This document shows, piece after piece, positions 29,541 through 38,201 of a stretch of DNA of 64,000 nt. The notes beneath the pieces are model-generated. The model made no database searches. It was not told where the DNA came from and worked only from the letters and a program-made list of their open reading frames with translations. This DNA is from Rhodanobacter sp. A1T4 (lineage in GTDB: Bacteria > Pseudomonadota > Gammaproteobacteria > Xanthomonadales > Rhodanobacteraceae): NCBI RefSeq assembly GCF_014207185.1, contig NZ_JACHCP010000005.1:124001-188000 (forward strand), read 5' to 3'. The translations under genes and the position numbers were made by a program. Each line of letters begins with the position of its first letter. Position 1 is the stretch's first letter.

Positions 29541-30356
29541 TCAGGCCGGCATGGGCCGGCGCGCGAAATAACGGGCCGGCGGCTGACCGAAGTTACGCCG
29601 GAACATCGCCACGAACGCGCTGACACTGACATAGCCCAGCGCGTCGGCGACCGCAGCCACGGGCGTACCTTCGGCCAGTTGCTCGAGTCCGCGACTGAGC
29701 CGCGCCTGCTGACGCCATTGGGCGAAGCTCAGCGCGGTTTCGGCGCGGAACAACCGGCTCAGGCTGCGCGCGGACAGACCGGCCCAGGCCGCCCAGTCGT
29801 CCAGGCCGCGGTTGTCATGCGGCTGTTCGAGTATGGCCTGCGCGATGCGTATCAGTCGGCGATCGAGCGGCATCGGCAGATAGAGCGATTCGTGCGGCGC
29901 GCGGCGCATTTCGTCCAGCAACACCGTCATCACGCGCTCCTGCTCATCGTTCAGCTGTTCATGCCACGCCCATGAACTGGCTCGACGGATCAGCGCACGG
30001 GTCAGCTCGCTGACGCCGATGACGCAGGGGCGATGGGGCAGGCCGTGGTCGATCGTCGGGCTGATGAATACGCCCCAGCCGCTCATCGCACCGCTGATGG
30101 TGACCGTGTGCTGCTCGCCCGGCGGCATCCAGCCGGCGCGATGCGGCGGCAGCAGCCAGGAACCATGCCGTGTATGCACCTGGACCAGACCGCTCTCGAT
30201 GCAAAAGAACTGCCCGCGTAAATGCTGATGCCAGTCGTAGGTGCGCGTGCCTTCGCCATATTCGCTGGCAGCCTCGTCGTTGAACCAGTAAGCGATCAGG
30301 GCGGGACCATCGATGCGCTCGATGAGCTCGTGGGCCTGCTGCTTGGACATCGTCAT
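29541..30356 (-). CDS. AraC family transcriptional regulator
   Basis: A 271-residue protein from ATG 30356 (a TTG at 30383 is the longer option; an ATG at 30350 the shorter). The N-terminal cupin half contains YDWHQHLRGQFFCIESG and LPPHRAGWMPPGEQHTV, and the C-terminal half (about 165-265) has the two AraC helix-turn-helix units, with LDDWAAWAGLSARSLSRLFR and TPVAAVADALGYVSVSAFVAMFRR. The cupin plus AraC layout is that of regulators of efflux or small-molecule transport genes. It may once have controlled the DMT transporter whose remnant lies just downstream. A 10-bp palindrome lies 28 bp upstream of its start. Confidence 0.88.
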   Translation of the reverse strand: MTMSKQQAHELIERIDGPALIAYWFNDEAASEYGEGTRTYDWHQHLRGQFFCIESGLVQVHTRHGSWLLPPHRAGWMPPGEQHTVTISGAMSGWGVFISPTIDHGLPHRPCVIGVSELTRALIRRASSWAWHEQLNDEQERVMTVLLDEMRRAPHESLYLPMPLDRRLIRIAQAILEQPHDNRGLDDWAAWAGLSARSLSRLFRAETALSFAQWRQQARLSRGLEQLAEGTPVAAVADALGYVSVSAFVAMFRRNFGQPPARYFARRPMPA

Positions 30357-30383
30357 GGCCGGTTCTCGATATAAGTTGACCAA

Positions 30384-30393
30384 ATAACGTTAT
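30384..30393. promoter_or_regulatory. Palindrome upstream of AraC gene
   Basis: ATAACGTTAT is a perfect 10-bp palindrome 28 bp before the AraC-family start codon, within an AT-rich promoter region. It may be an operator, but the size is small enough to occur by chance. Confidence 0.25.
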
Positions 30394-30575
30394 CAGATTG
30401 TTGCTGACTTGCCTAAGCTATCGGCTATCCAGTCATCGCGTGACTGGAATCCCGCCGCTGCCGCCGCTCGCGGTTTTTCGGCCGAATGAGGGCGCACCGA
30501 ATGAGGGCGCCAAGCTCATGCACCTCTGACATCACTCCCTGTTGCAGTGCCCCGCCGCGTATTCAGGAGGCTCCC

Positions 30576-30842
30576 ATGCCACCCATCAAATTGCATACCG
30601 TGAAATGCGAACCGACAGCATCGCCGTTGGAAACCTTTGTCGCCTGTGCGCACCAGATGCTCGATCCCGCGACCCCCGAGCACGTGCGTCGCGCCATGGA
30701 GCCGCGGCTGCTGGCACAGCTGCCGACCCTGCGGGCGCTGGGCGTGTTCGAATTGTTTGAGCTGCGCGATCCGGCCTTGCGTGCCTGGCTGGCTGACGAG
30801 CTGGCCGTTGGCCGCCTTTGGAATGGCCTGGAGCAGGTTTGA
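30576..30842 (+). CDS. Small hypothetical protein (88 aa)
   Basis: An 88-residue protein from ATG 30576 with a perfect AGGAGG ribosome-binding site five nt upstream. The sequence is soluble and mostly helical by composition, with repeated leucine/arginine segments such as PRLLAQLPTLRALGVFELFEL and no membrane segment or motif I recognise. It ends 79 bp before the marR start and just before the marR operator, so it is transcribed separately or reads into the efflux operon. The excellent ribosome-binding site and clean codon use support a real gene. No function can be assigned. Confidence 0.65.
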   Translation: MPPIKLHTVKCEPTASPLETFVACAHQMLDPATPEHVRRAMEPRLLAQLPTLRALGVFELFELRDPALRAWLADELAVGRLWNGLEQV

Positions 30843-30874
30843 GCCGACTTTTGCTGGAGCAAAGATAAAGATAA

Positions 30875-30898
30875 ATATATTTGCCTTGACAAATATAT
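30875..30898. promoter_or_regulatory. MarR operator overlapping the efflux operon promoter
   Basis: ATATATTTG-CCTTGA-CAAATATAT is a perfect inverted repeat (9-bp arms, 6-nt spacer), the form bound by MarR-family dimers. It contains most of the -35 box TTGACA at 30886-30891, so binding would block RNA polymerase. Confidence 0.8.
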
Positions 30899-30913
30899 CG
30901 CTTGCAATAGAAT
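30886..30913 (+). promoter_or_regulatory. Promoter of marR-emrAB operon
   Basis: TTGACA (30886-30891) and TAGAAT (30908-30913, five of six consensus bases) are separated by 16 bp. Transcription should begin about 30920, at or next to the ATG at 30921, which would give a leaderless mRNA. Confidence 0.7.
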
Positions 30914-30920
30914 GCATGGC

Positions 30921-31406
30921 ATGAATCAGCATCCGCCCGCCTCACCCGCCGAGAAACCTCTCAACACGAAAGCTCCTGCAAACAGCCTGGGCTCACTGCT
31001 GGCGATGGTTCGCTCCGAACTGGTACGTGCCATCGAGGCGGAATTCGCCAGCCAGAATGTGGATTTGAGTTTTACGCAGTATTTGATCCTCAAGAAGTCA
31101 CAGGAGCTCGGCACCGTGTCGGCAACCGAACTGGCCCGTGCGGTGGAGATCGATGGCGGCGCCATGACACGTCAGCTCGACCATCTCGAGCGCAAGGGCT
31201 ATCTGCGCCGCACGCCGCATGCGCAGGATCGCCGCGCCCTTCGCATCGAACTGACGGAGGCCGGACATACCATATGGCGCGACCCCGCTTTCGCCTGCAG
31301 CAATCGCGCCATGGCAGCAGCGCAGCGTACGTTGAGCACCAGCGAGCAAGCGCAATTGCACGACTACCTGGAGCGTGTGCTGCACACGCTTCGCGACAAG
31401 AACTGA
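30921..31406 (+). CDS. MarR family regulator of the efflux operon
   Basis: A 161-residue winged-helix protein. ATG 30912 is in frame but lies inside the -10 box, so I chose ATG 30921, next to the predicted transcript start. The DNA-binding region (about residues 60-115) contains SFTQYLILKKSQEL, VSATELARAVEIDGGAMTRQLDHLERKGYL and DRRALRIELTEAG, a classic MarR wing. It is the first gene of a run with an outer-membrane channel, EmrA and EmrB genes, 24 bp apart from the next. The palindrome in its promoter points to autorepression relieved by a drug-like ligand, as in EmrR/MprA systems. Confidence 0.9.
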   Translation: MNQHPPASPAEKPLNTKAPANSLGSLLAMVRSELVRAIEAEFASQNVDLSFTQYLILKKSQELGTVSATELARAVEIDGGAMTRQLDHLERKGYLRRTPHAQDRRALRIELTEAGHTIWRDPAFACSNRAMAAAQRTLSTSEQAQLHDYLERVLHTLRDKN

Positions 31407-31430
31407 CCTTTACTCTCTGGACTTTGACTC

Positions 31431-32939
31431 ATGCGCCTGCATCTTCTCGCAGCAGCGACTGTATTAACCCTCGCACTGGCCGGTTGCGCCAACAGTGGCG
31501 GCCTGCATTCGGACGGCACGCTGACGGATCCGAACTCGCTCAAAACCGAGCAGAGCCTGGCCCGACTCAACGTCTCCCCAGCCGCGTGGCCGAACGAGGA
31601 TTGGTGGACCGGGCTGGGTGATCCCCAGCTCAGCGCACTGATCGCCGAAGCGCTGCAAAGCAATCCCGACCTGGGCGTGGCCGATGCGCGGGCACGCGAG
31701 GCGCAGGCACAGGCCGGTATCGCCAACGCCGCGCGGCTGCCAAAGATCAATGCCAGCGGTAGCGTCGGCGACGCACGGCTGCCGGTCACCGCGCAGCCAC
31801 TGGGTGACGGACACACCGCACCGTACAAATATGCCGATGTCAGCTTCAGCTGGAGCCTTGACCTGTGGGGCGGCAAGCGTGCCGCGTGGGAAGCCGCGCT
31901 CGGTCAGGCGCGTGCGTACGAGATCGAACGCCGCGCCGCCCGCATCGAGGTGTCGGCCAATGTCGCTCGCGCCTATGTGCAGCTTGGCTACGCGTACGCC
32001 GGGCAGGACGTGGCCAAGGCCGAACTGAGCCGTGCCGACAGCGCACGCACGCTGACGCGTCAGCGCGTGGCCGCCGGCATCGACAATCAGATCCAGCTCA
32101 GGCAGAGCGACTCCGAAGTCGCCAGCGCGAACGAACAGCTCGCCGTCGCCAATCATTCGATCGAAACAGCGCAGTCAATGCTGTCGGTGTTACTCGGCAA
32201 GGGTCCGGATCGTGGCTTGGCGATTACCCGGCCGCAAACGCTGAATCCTGCTGCCGTGGCGGTGCCGGACAACCTGCCGGTCGATCTGATCGGCCATCGC
32301 GCCGACCTGGTTGCCGCGCGCTGGCGCGTCGAAGCCGCCAGTAAAAACATCAAGGTGGCCAAGACGCAGTTTCTGCCCAATGTCAGCATCGGCGCCTATG
32401 CCGGGCTGGTGGTGCTGGGCGGCGGCAACCTGTTTGAAGCACCAGCGCGCTTCTTCAGCGTGGCGCCGTCAATCAGCCTGCCCATCTTCGACGGCGGCCG
32501 GCTGCGCGCCAATCTTGCCGGCAAGGACGCGCAGTACGACGAAGCCGTGGCGCAATACAACAAGATTCTGGTCGGTGCGGTCAACGATGTTGCGAACGAC
32601 CTCTCGGGCCTGCGATCGCTACAAGCGCAGATCACCGCCCAGCAGCAAGCTGTGGATGCCGCCGACGGTGCATGGCAGCTGGCACAGCAACGCTACAAGG
32701 CCGGCATCGGCAGCTATCTGGAAGCACTCAGCGTGCGCCAGCAGCTGCTGTCTGCCCAGCAGGCGATGGCCGGCTTGCAGGCACAGCAAGTCGATCTTTC
32801 GGTGCAGTTGATCCAGGCGCTGGGCGGCGGTTTCCGTCCTGAAAGCCTGCCCGGTCACGACGATGCCAAATCGCAGGCCGCAGCGGCCGCTCCATCCGCA
32901 TCCATTTCCACCCCTTCCCTTACATCTTCACGTTCCTGA
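31431..32939 (+). CDS. Outer-membrane efflux lipoprotein, NodT family (TolC-like)
   Basis: A 502-residue lipoprotein with signal peptide ending in lipobox LALAGC at residues 14-19. The TolC fold has two repeats of coiled-coil plus barrel: WWTGLGDPQLSALIAEALQSNPDL, SFSWSLDLWGG, and in the second repeat DLIGHRADLVAARWRVEAAS, SISLPIFDGGRL. It ends in a flexible Ala/Ser-rich tail. It forms the outer-membrane duct of a tripartite pump with the EmrA- and EmrB-type proteins encoded next. Spacing is 9 bp to emrA. Confidence 0.93.
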   Translation: MRLHLLAAATVLTLALAGCANSGGLHSDGTLTDPNSLKTEQSLARLNVSPAAWPNEDWWTGLGDPQLSALIAEALQSNPDLGVADARAREAQAQAGIANAARLPKINASGSVGDARLPVTAQPLGDGHTAPYKYADVSFSWSLDLWGGKRAAWEAALGQARAYEIERRAARIEVSANVARAYVQLGYAYAGQDVAKAELSRADSARTLTRQRVAAGIDNQIQLRQSDSEVASANEQLAVANHSIETAQSMLSVLLGKGPDRGLAITRPQTLNPAAVAVPDNLPVDLIGHRADLVAARWRVEAASKNIKVAKTQFLPNVSIGAYAGLVVLGGGNLFEAPARFFSVAPSISLPIFDGGRLRANLAGKDAQYDEAVAQYNKILVGAVNDVANDLSGLRSLQAQITAQQQAVDAADGAWQLAQQRYKAGIGSYLEALSVRQQLLSAQQAMAGLQAQQVDLSVQLIQALGGGFRPESLPGHDDAKSQAAAAAPSASISTPSLTSSRS

Positions 32940-32948
32940 GGCAGCACC

Positions 32949-34220
32949 ATGTCCAGCCAACCATCCGATCAGAACAAATCTGATCCAAGCCGGCCTGATT
33001 CAAACGCGTCTGGTCAGGGCAAACCCGATCAGTCCACGCTCGCCGGCAAGCCGGCCGGCACCCAGGCCACCGAGCCACCGAAGAAGAATTCGCGCGGCCT
33101 GCTGCTGCGCATTCTCGTCATCGTGGTGGTGCTCGGCATCATCGGCTGGGCGCTCTGGTATTTCCTCGATGGCCGCTGGTACGAAGGTACCGACGACGCC
33201 TACGTCAACGGTAACGTGGTGCAGATCACGCCGCAGGTCGCTGGCACGGTAGTCAGCATCGGCGCCGATGACGGTGACCGCGTCCACGCAGGCCAGGTGC
33301 TCGTGCAGCTCGATCCGAGCGACGCCGATGTGATGGTCGCCGAAGCCAGTGCCGACCTTGCGAACACGGTGCGCAAGGTGCGCGGCCTGTACAGCAACGT
33401 CGATGGTGCCAAGGCCGATGTAGCGCAGCGTATGGTCGCCTTGCAGAAAGCCCAGGCCGACTACAACCGCCGTCGCGAGCTGGCCAAATCCGGTGCCATC
33501 TCGGCCGAGGAGTTGTCGCATGCACGCGATGCGCTGGACACCGCGCAAAGTGGCCTGACCTCCTCGCAGCAGCAGTACAAGACCAGCAACGTGCTGATCG
33601 ACGATACCGTGGTCGCCTCGCACCCCGATGTGCAGGCCGCCGCCGCACGGCTGCGTTCGGCCTATCTCGACGATGTGCGCGCCACGCTGGTCGCTCCGGT
33701 GGACGGCTATGTGGCCAAACGCTCGGTGCAGGTCGGCCAGCGCGTTGCGCCGGGCACGGCGTTGATGGCGGTGGTGCCGCTGCATGGCGTATGGATCGAT
33801 GCCAACTTCAAGGAGACCCAGCTGACCAAGATGCGTATCGGTCAGCCCGTGGAAGTCAAATCCGACGTCTACGGCGGCGCGGTGACCTACAAGGGCAAGG
33901 TCGAAAGCCTCGGCGTCGGCACCGGCAGCGCGTTCTCGCTGCTGCCCGCGCAGAACGCCACCGGCAACTGGATCAAGATCGTCCAGCGCATTCCGGTTCG
34001 TGTGTTCTTCGACGATCCGCAGCAGCTGGAGCAGCATCCGCTGCGCCTGGGCATGTCGGTGACCGTGGACGTGACTCTGCACGATCAGAGCGGCCCGACG
34101 TTGTCACAACATGCGCCGACCGAACCGGTGTTCAGCACCGACGTCTACAAGCAACAGCTGGCCAAGGCCGACCTGGAAATCACCAAGGTCATTCACGACA
34201 ACATGGGCAGCAGCAAATGA
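32949..34220 (+). CDS. emrA: EmrA-type membrane fusion protein (HlyD family)
   Basis: A 423-residue periplasmic adaptor. An unusual 48-residue polar, low-complexity N-terminus (Gln/Ser/Asp/Asn/Lys) precedes one transmembrane helix (RGLLLRILVIVVVLGIIGWALWYF region, about 50-73). It then shows the barrel-sandwich motif YEGTDDAYVNGNVVQITPQV, a coiled-coil hairpin (about 130-215) and the second lipoyl half with LVAPVDGYVAKRSVQVGQRV. EmrA proteins link an inner-membrane MFS exporter to an outer-membrane channel. It lies between the NodT-family channel and emrB genes, separated from emrB by 133 bp holding a tandem repeat and a strong hairpin. Confidence 0.93.
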   Translation: MSSQPSDQNKSDPSRPDSNASGQGKPDQSTLAGKPAGTQATEPPKKNSRGLLLRILVIVVVLGIIGWALWYFLDGRWYEGTDDAYVNGNVVQITPQVAGTVVSIGADDGDRVHAGQVLVQLDPSDADVMVAEASADLANTVRKVRGLYSNVDGAKADVAQRMVALQKAQADYNRRRELAKSGAISAEELSHARDALDTAQSGLTSSQQQYKTSNVLIDDTVVASHPDVQAAAARLRSAYLDDVRATLVAPVDGYVAKRSVQVGQRVAPGTALMAVVPLHGVWIDANFKETQLTKMRIGQPVEVKSDVYGGAVTYKGKVESLGVGTGSAFSLLPAQNATGNWIKIVQRIPVRVFFDDPQQLEQHPLRLGMSVTVDVTLHDQSGPTLSQHAPTEPVFSTDVYKQQLAKADLEITKVIHDNMGSSK

Positions 34221-34225
34221 TGGCG

Positions 34226-34257
34226 CAGATCAACGCTTAAACAGATCAACGCTTAAA
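34226..34257. repeat. Perfect 16-bp tandem duplication after emrA
   Basis: CAGATCAACGCTTAAA occurs twice head to tail (34226-34241 and 34242-34257), starting 5 bp after the emrA stop codon. It looks like a recent replication-slippage or repair duplication. Confidence 0.9.
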
Positions 34258-34265
34258 CCGGAAAC

Positions 34266-34299
34266 GGTTTGCGCGATCACACGGTGAATCGCGCAAACC
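34266..34299 (+). terminator. Strong hairpin between emrA and emrB
   Basis: GGTTTGCGCGAT and ATCGCGCAAACC form a perfect 12-bp stem with a 10-nt loop that can itself pair CAC with GTG. No T-tract follows. It may attenuate transcription into emrB or protect the upstream mRNA. Confidence 0.55.
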
Positions 34300-34353
34300 C
34301 GATCTGCTCCTGCCTGAAGGCTGCGCGCCCGACATCCCCGACTGAAGATCCCC

Positions 34354-35880
34354 ATGGCCGAACCATTCCGTCCACCCAACCTTGCACTGAGCACGATCGG
34401 CCTCTCGCTGGCCACGTTCATGCAAGTGCTGGACACCACGATTGCCAATGTGTCGCTGCCGACGATTGCCGGCAACCTCGGCGTGAGCAATGACCAGAGC
34501 ACCTGGGTGATCACCTCGTTCGCGGTCAGCATGGCGATCTCGCTGCCGCTGACCGGCTTCCTCACGCGCCGCTTCGGCGAGGTGAAGCTGTTTGTCTGGA
34601 GCACCCTGCTGTTCGCATTGACCTCGTTTCTATGCGGCATCTCGCAAAGCATGGGCATGCTGATCGTGTTCCGTGCGATTCAGGGCGCGGTGGCCGGCCC
34701 GATGTATCCGATCACCCAAAGCATGCTGATCGGCATTTATCCGCCGGAAAAACGCGGCATGGCGCTGGCGCTGCTGGCGATGGTGACCGTGGTGGCACCG
34801 ATCGCCGGTCCGATCCTGGGCGGCCTGATCACCGACAACTATTCGTGGCCGTGGATCTTCTTCATCAACGTGCCGATCGGCATCTTCGCCAGCATGGTCG
34901 TGGCCAACCAGATGAAGGGCCGCGTCGAGCAGACCCAGCGACCGAAGATCGACTATGTCGGCCTGATCACCCTGATCATCGGCGTGGGTGCGCTACAGAT
35001 CGTGCTGGACAAGGGCAATGACGATGACTGGTTCAACTCGAACTTCATCATCCTCACCAGCATCGTGTCGGCCATTTCGCTGGCGGTGTTCGTGATCTGG
35101 GAACTCACCGACAAAGACCCGATTGTCGATCTCAAACTGTTCCGACACCGCAATTTCCGCTACGGCACGATATCGCTGATGTTTGCCTACGCCGCCTTCT
35201 TTGCGATCGGCCTGCTGATTCCGTTGTGGCTGCAGCGCAATCTCGGCTATACCGCCACCTGGGCCGGTTACGCCACTGCACCGCTGGGCGTGATACCGGT
35301 GTTGCTGACGTTCGCGGTCGGCAAGTACGCCACGCGATTCGACCTGCGCGTGCTGGCATCAGGCGCGTTTCTGGTGATGGGCTCGACCTGCTTTCTGCGC
35401 TCGGGTTTTTACCTCGACATCGACTTCTATCATGTCGCCATGGTGCAGTTGCTGCAAGGCTTGGGTGTTGCACTGTTCTTCATGCCGGTGCTGACTATCC
35501 TGCTATCGGATCTGAAGCAGAACGAGCTCGCTTCCGGCGCCGGTCTGGCCACGTTCCTGAGAACCTTGGGTGGCAGTTTTGCAGCCTCGCTCACCACGTT
35601 CCTTTGGGATCGCCGCGCCATCGTGCATCACGAGCAGCTGGCGGAAAGCATCACACCCTACAGCCCAACCGCACAGACGGCCATCTCGCAACTGGGTCGC
35701 GGCGATGCAACGGCCGGCAGCAGCGTGATCAACAACATGATTACCCAGCAGGGTTACCAGATTTCATTCAACGAAGTGTTCCACGTGCTGGGCTGGATTT
35801 TTATCGCGCTGATCGCGGTGATCTGGATGACCCGACCACCGTTTGCAGCAAAGGCCGGCGCAGCGTCGGGTGGTCATTGA
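34354..35880 (+). CDS. emrB: EmrB-type drug exporter, DHA2 MFS family (14 TM)
   Basis: A 508-residue protein with about 14 hydrophobic helices, the DHA2 number. Typical motifs are LDTTIANVSLPTIAGNLGVS in helix 1 (motif D1), GFLTRRFGEVKLF (motif A), RAIQGAVAGPMYP (motif B) and VVAPIAGPILGGLITD (motif C, antiporter signature), followed by WPWIFFINVPIGIF. EmrB exports hydrophobic drugs, uncouplers or similar compounds with protons, together with EmrA and a TolC-like channel. It is the last gene of the MarR-controlled operon. Confidence 0.94.
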   Translation: MAEPFRPPNLALSTIGLSLATFMQVLDTTIANVSLPTIAGNLGVSNDQSTWVITSFAVSMAISLPLTGFLTRRFGEVKLFVWSTLLFALTSFLCGISQSMGMLIVFRAIQGAVAGPMYPITQSMLIGIYPPEKRGMALALLAMVTVVAPIAGPILGGLITDNYSWPWIFFINVPIGIFASMVVANQMKGRVEQTQRPKIDYVGLITLIIGVGALQIVLDKGNDDDWFNSNFIILTSIVSAISLAVFVIWELTDKDPIVDLKLFRHRNFRYGTISLMFAYAAFFAIGLLIPLWLQRNLGYTATWAGYATAPLGVIPVLLTFAVGKYATRFDLRVLASGAFLVMGSTCFLRSGFYLDIDFYHVAMVQLLQGLGVALFFMPVLTILLSDLKQNELASGAGLATFLRTLGGSFAASLTTFLWDRRAIVHHEQLAESITPYSPTAQTAISQLGRGDATAGSSVINNMITQQGYQISFNEVFHVLGWIFIALIAVIWMTRPPFAAKAGAASGGH

Positions 35881-36039
35881 TATGGCGCACTTCAATCAAC
35901 CTTTACGCATCGTTTCCGGCGCCCGCTTGAAATTCAAACAAGTCACCAGCAATTGAGCTAAGCCTAGATTCACCTTGAAGCGACGCGTCATCGAAAATCA
36001 TCCATCAACTTTTATATATCGGAAGATAGGGATTCCCTC

Positions 36040-36561
36040 ATGCGACTGCCCGCCAAATCACTGCGCGCTGCCTTAGCGCTAGCACTTCTAAGCCTGACCC
36101 TGCCGGCCGCGGCGACCACGTTCGAGGTCGAGGCCGGGCGCAGCTACTCCAACAGTCACGGCACGAATGCCGCTTTCGTCGAAGGCGTTTTCGATGCGCA
36201 ACCAATCGGCAGCAGCCTGTTCAGTTGGGAACCCGATGTGTCGCTGGGCTGGCTCGACGGGCGTGACCTCTATGAACACCATATCGAAGGCAAAAACACC
36301 CGTGAGAATGCTTTCCTGGCCGGCGCCGGTGCGCGCTTTCAGTATGGACAGCAGGGTGATTGGTACCGGCATCTGTTTTTCAGCTTCCAGCCCACGTACA
36401 ACACCGGTCGCACACCGGGGCTGAGTGGCCCTCTGGAGTTCGCAAGCACGTTCGGCTGGCAGGGAAAGCATTTCAGTCTGCAGTTACGACATATATCCAA
36501 CGCAGGCCTTCACGAACCCAATCGCGGTGAAACCATGGCGCTGGCAGGCCTGAGTTTCTGA
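36040..36561 (+). CDS. pagL: Lipid A 3-O-deacylase, PagL family
   Basis: A 173-residue outer-membrane protein with a signal peptide ending about LPAAATT and an eight-strand barrel-like composition. The C-terminal segment RHISNAGLHEPNRGETM carries the PagL catalytic His-Ser-Glu residues in the usual order and spacing, and the protein ends in F. PagL removes the 3-linked acyl chain of lipid A, which changes surface charge and innate immune recognition. It stands alone after the efflux operon and has its own terminator downstream. An AGGGATTCCCT palindrome overlaps its ribosome-binding region (36029-36039) and could fold over it. Confidence 0.85.
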   Translation: MRLPAKSLRAALALALLSLTLPAAATTFEVEAGRSYSNSHGTNAAFVEGVFDAQPIGSSLFSWEPDVSLGWLDGRDLYEHHIEGKNTRENAFLAGAGARFQYGQQGDWYRHLFFSFQPTYNTGRTPGLSGPLEFASTFGWQGKHFSLQLRHISNAGLHEPNRGETMALAGLSF

Positions 36562-36589
36562 CAGGCGCTGTATCGGTATGTCGATAACG

Positions 36590-36620
36590 AAATCCCCAGT
36601 CCATGCGCTGGGGATTTTCA
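36590..36620 (+). terminator. Rho-independent terminator of pagL
   Basis: AAATCCCCAG and CTGGGGATTT form a 10-bp stem with an 8-nt loop, followed by TTCATTTCC. It lies 29 bp after the pagL stop codon. Confidence 0.75.
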
Positions 36621-36752
36621 TTTCCAGCTATGGAAACGAGCCTTTCAGGACTTTCTGAGCGATGATGCGTCGTTTGCAAACAACAGCACCCATCAACTTG
36701 ATGTAGCCATCATCGTCTGCGTTATCCAAATACCTCCTCCGGAAGTGTCCGC

Positions 36753-38201
36753 ATGTCCTCACCCAGATCCCGGCAACCGCTGCTGACCGAAGGCCCGATC
36801 GCCCGCACGCTGCTGTTCTTTGCGCTGCCGATTCTGGGCAGCACCGTGCTGCAGTCCCTCAACGCATCCGTCAATGCCATGTGGATCGGGCATTACCTTG
36901 GCGAGGCCGCGCTTACGGCGGGCAGCAACTCGTCGCTGATCATCTTTCTGCTGCTGAGCATGGTGTTCGGCGTAAGCATGGCGAGCACCATCCTGGTGGG
37001 ACAAAGCCTGGGCGCGCGCAATATCAACGAGGCCAAGCGCGTGGTCGGCACGGGTACCGGATTCTTCGTCGCGCTATCCATCCTGGTTTCTGTGGCCGGT
37101 TATCTGGGCACCGAATCGATCCTGCGCCTGCTCGGTACGCCGGCGGATGCCCTGCCGTTTGCGATTGCCTATCTGCATGTGATTTTCATCGCGATGCCAC
37201 CGATGTACTTCCTCAACTTTCTGATGATGACACTGCGCGGTGCCGGTGATTCGAAGACGCCGCTGATCTTCATGGGATTGGCGGTGGTGCTGGACATCGT
37301 GCTCAACCCGCTGCTGATTTTCGGTGTGGGCCCGCTGCCGAAGATGGGCATAGCCGGCTCGGCCACGGCCACCCTGATCGCGCAGATCATCGCGCTGGCC
37401 GCGCTCATCACGACGCTGTACCGGCGCAAGCATTTCCTGCGGCTGACGGGCGCAGAGCTGAGCTATCTGAAACCGGACCCGGCATTGCTGCGTGCGCTGG
37501 TGTTCAAGGGTCTGCCGATGGGCCTGCAGATGATCGTGATATCGAGCTCCGCGATCCTGATGATGCGGCTGGTGAACGCTTATGGCTCGCACACCGTGGC
37601 AGCCTACGGTGCTGCAAGCCAGCTGTGGACCTACGTCCAGATGCCAGCGATGGCGATCGGTGCGGCGGTGTCGTCCATGTCCGCACAGAATGTTGGCGCG
37701 CAGCTGTGGGATCGGGTCAGTCGTATCGCGCGTGCGGGGCTGCTTTACAACTTTCTGCTGGGCGGCACACTGATCGGCATCATCTACCTGTTCAACCGCG
37801 CGGCGCTGGGACTGTTTCTTCCGAACGATGGCGAGGCGATCCGCCTGGCAATGCACCTGAACATCATCGCCGTATGGTCGTTCCTGTTCTTCGGCGCCAC
37901 GTTCGTATTGTTTGGCGTGGTGCGCTCAACCGGCGCAGTGTGGCCGCCATTGGTCATGCTGCTGATTTCGATGTGGTTGATCCGTCCACCGTTCGCGCTG
38001 CTGCTGCAATCTCGACTGGGTGCAGATTCGATCTGGTGGAGTTTCCCGCTGGGTTCGCTGGTAGCGATGCTGCTGGCGATGAGTTATTACCGCTGGGGTG
38101 GCTGGCGTCGCGCGCACATGCTTGAACCCACGGCGGCCGAACAGGCACCGAGCACAGGCCAGGGCGTACCGGCCAGCTCGGTGATGCAGGCGATAGACTG
38201 A
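36753..38201 (+). CDS. MATE family multidrug/Na+ (H+) antiporter
   Basis: A 482-residue protein with about 12 helices in two homologous halves, the MATE layout. The first half opens with EGPIARTLLFFALPILGSTVLQSLNASVNAMWIGHYLG, and the corresponding second-half region is VFKGLPMGLQMIVISSSAILMMRLVN with QNVGA after helix 8. The acidic residue expected in helix 1 of some MATE families is not obvious, so coupling ion and substrate are unknown. It is preceded by the pagL terminator and followed by a 218-bp gap, so it should be transcribed on its own. Confidence 0.9.
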   Translation: MSSPRSRQPLLTEGPIARTLLFFALPILGSTVLQSLNASVNAMWIGHYLGEAALTAGSNSSLIIFLLLSMVFGVSMASTILVGQSLGARNINEAKRVVGTGTGFFVALSILVSVAGYLGTESILRLLGTPADALPFAIAYLHVIFIAMPPMYFLNFLMMTLRGAGDSKTPLIFMGLAVVLDIVLNPLLIFGVGPLPKMGIAGSATATLIAQIIALAALITTLYRRKHFLRLTGAELSYLKPDPALLRALVFKGLPMGLQMIVISSSAILMMRLVNAYGSHTVAAYGAASQLWTYVQMPAMAIGAAVSSMSAQNVGAQLWDRVSRIARAGLLYNFLLGGTLIGIIYLFNRAALGLFLPNDGEAIRLAMHLNIIAVWSFLFFGATFVLFGVVRSTGAVWPPLVMLLISMWLIRPPFALLLQSRLGADSIWWSFPLGSLVAMLLAMSYYRWGGWRRAHMLEPTAAEQAPSTGQGVPASSVMQAID

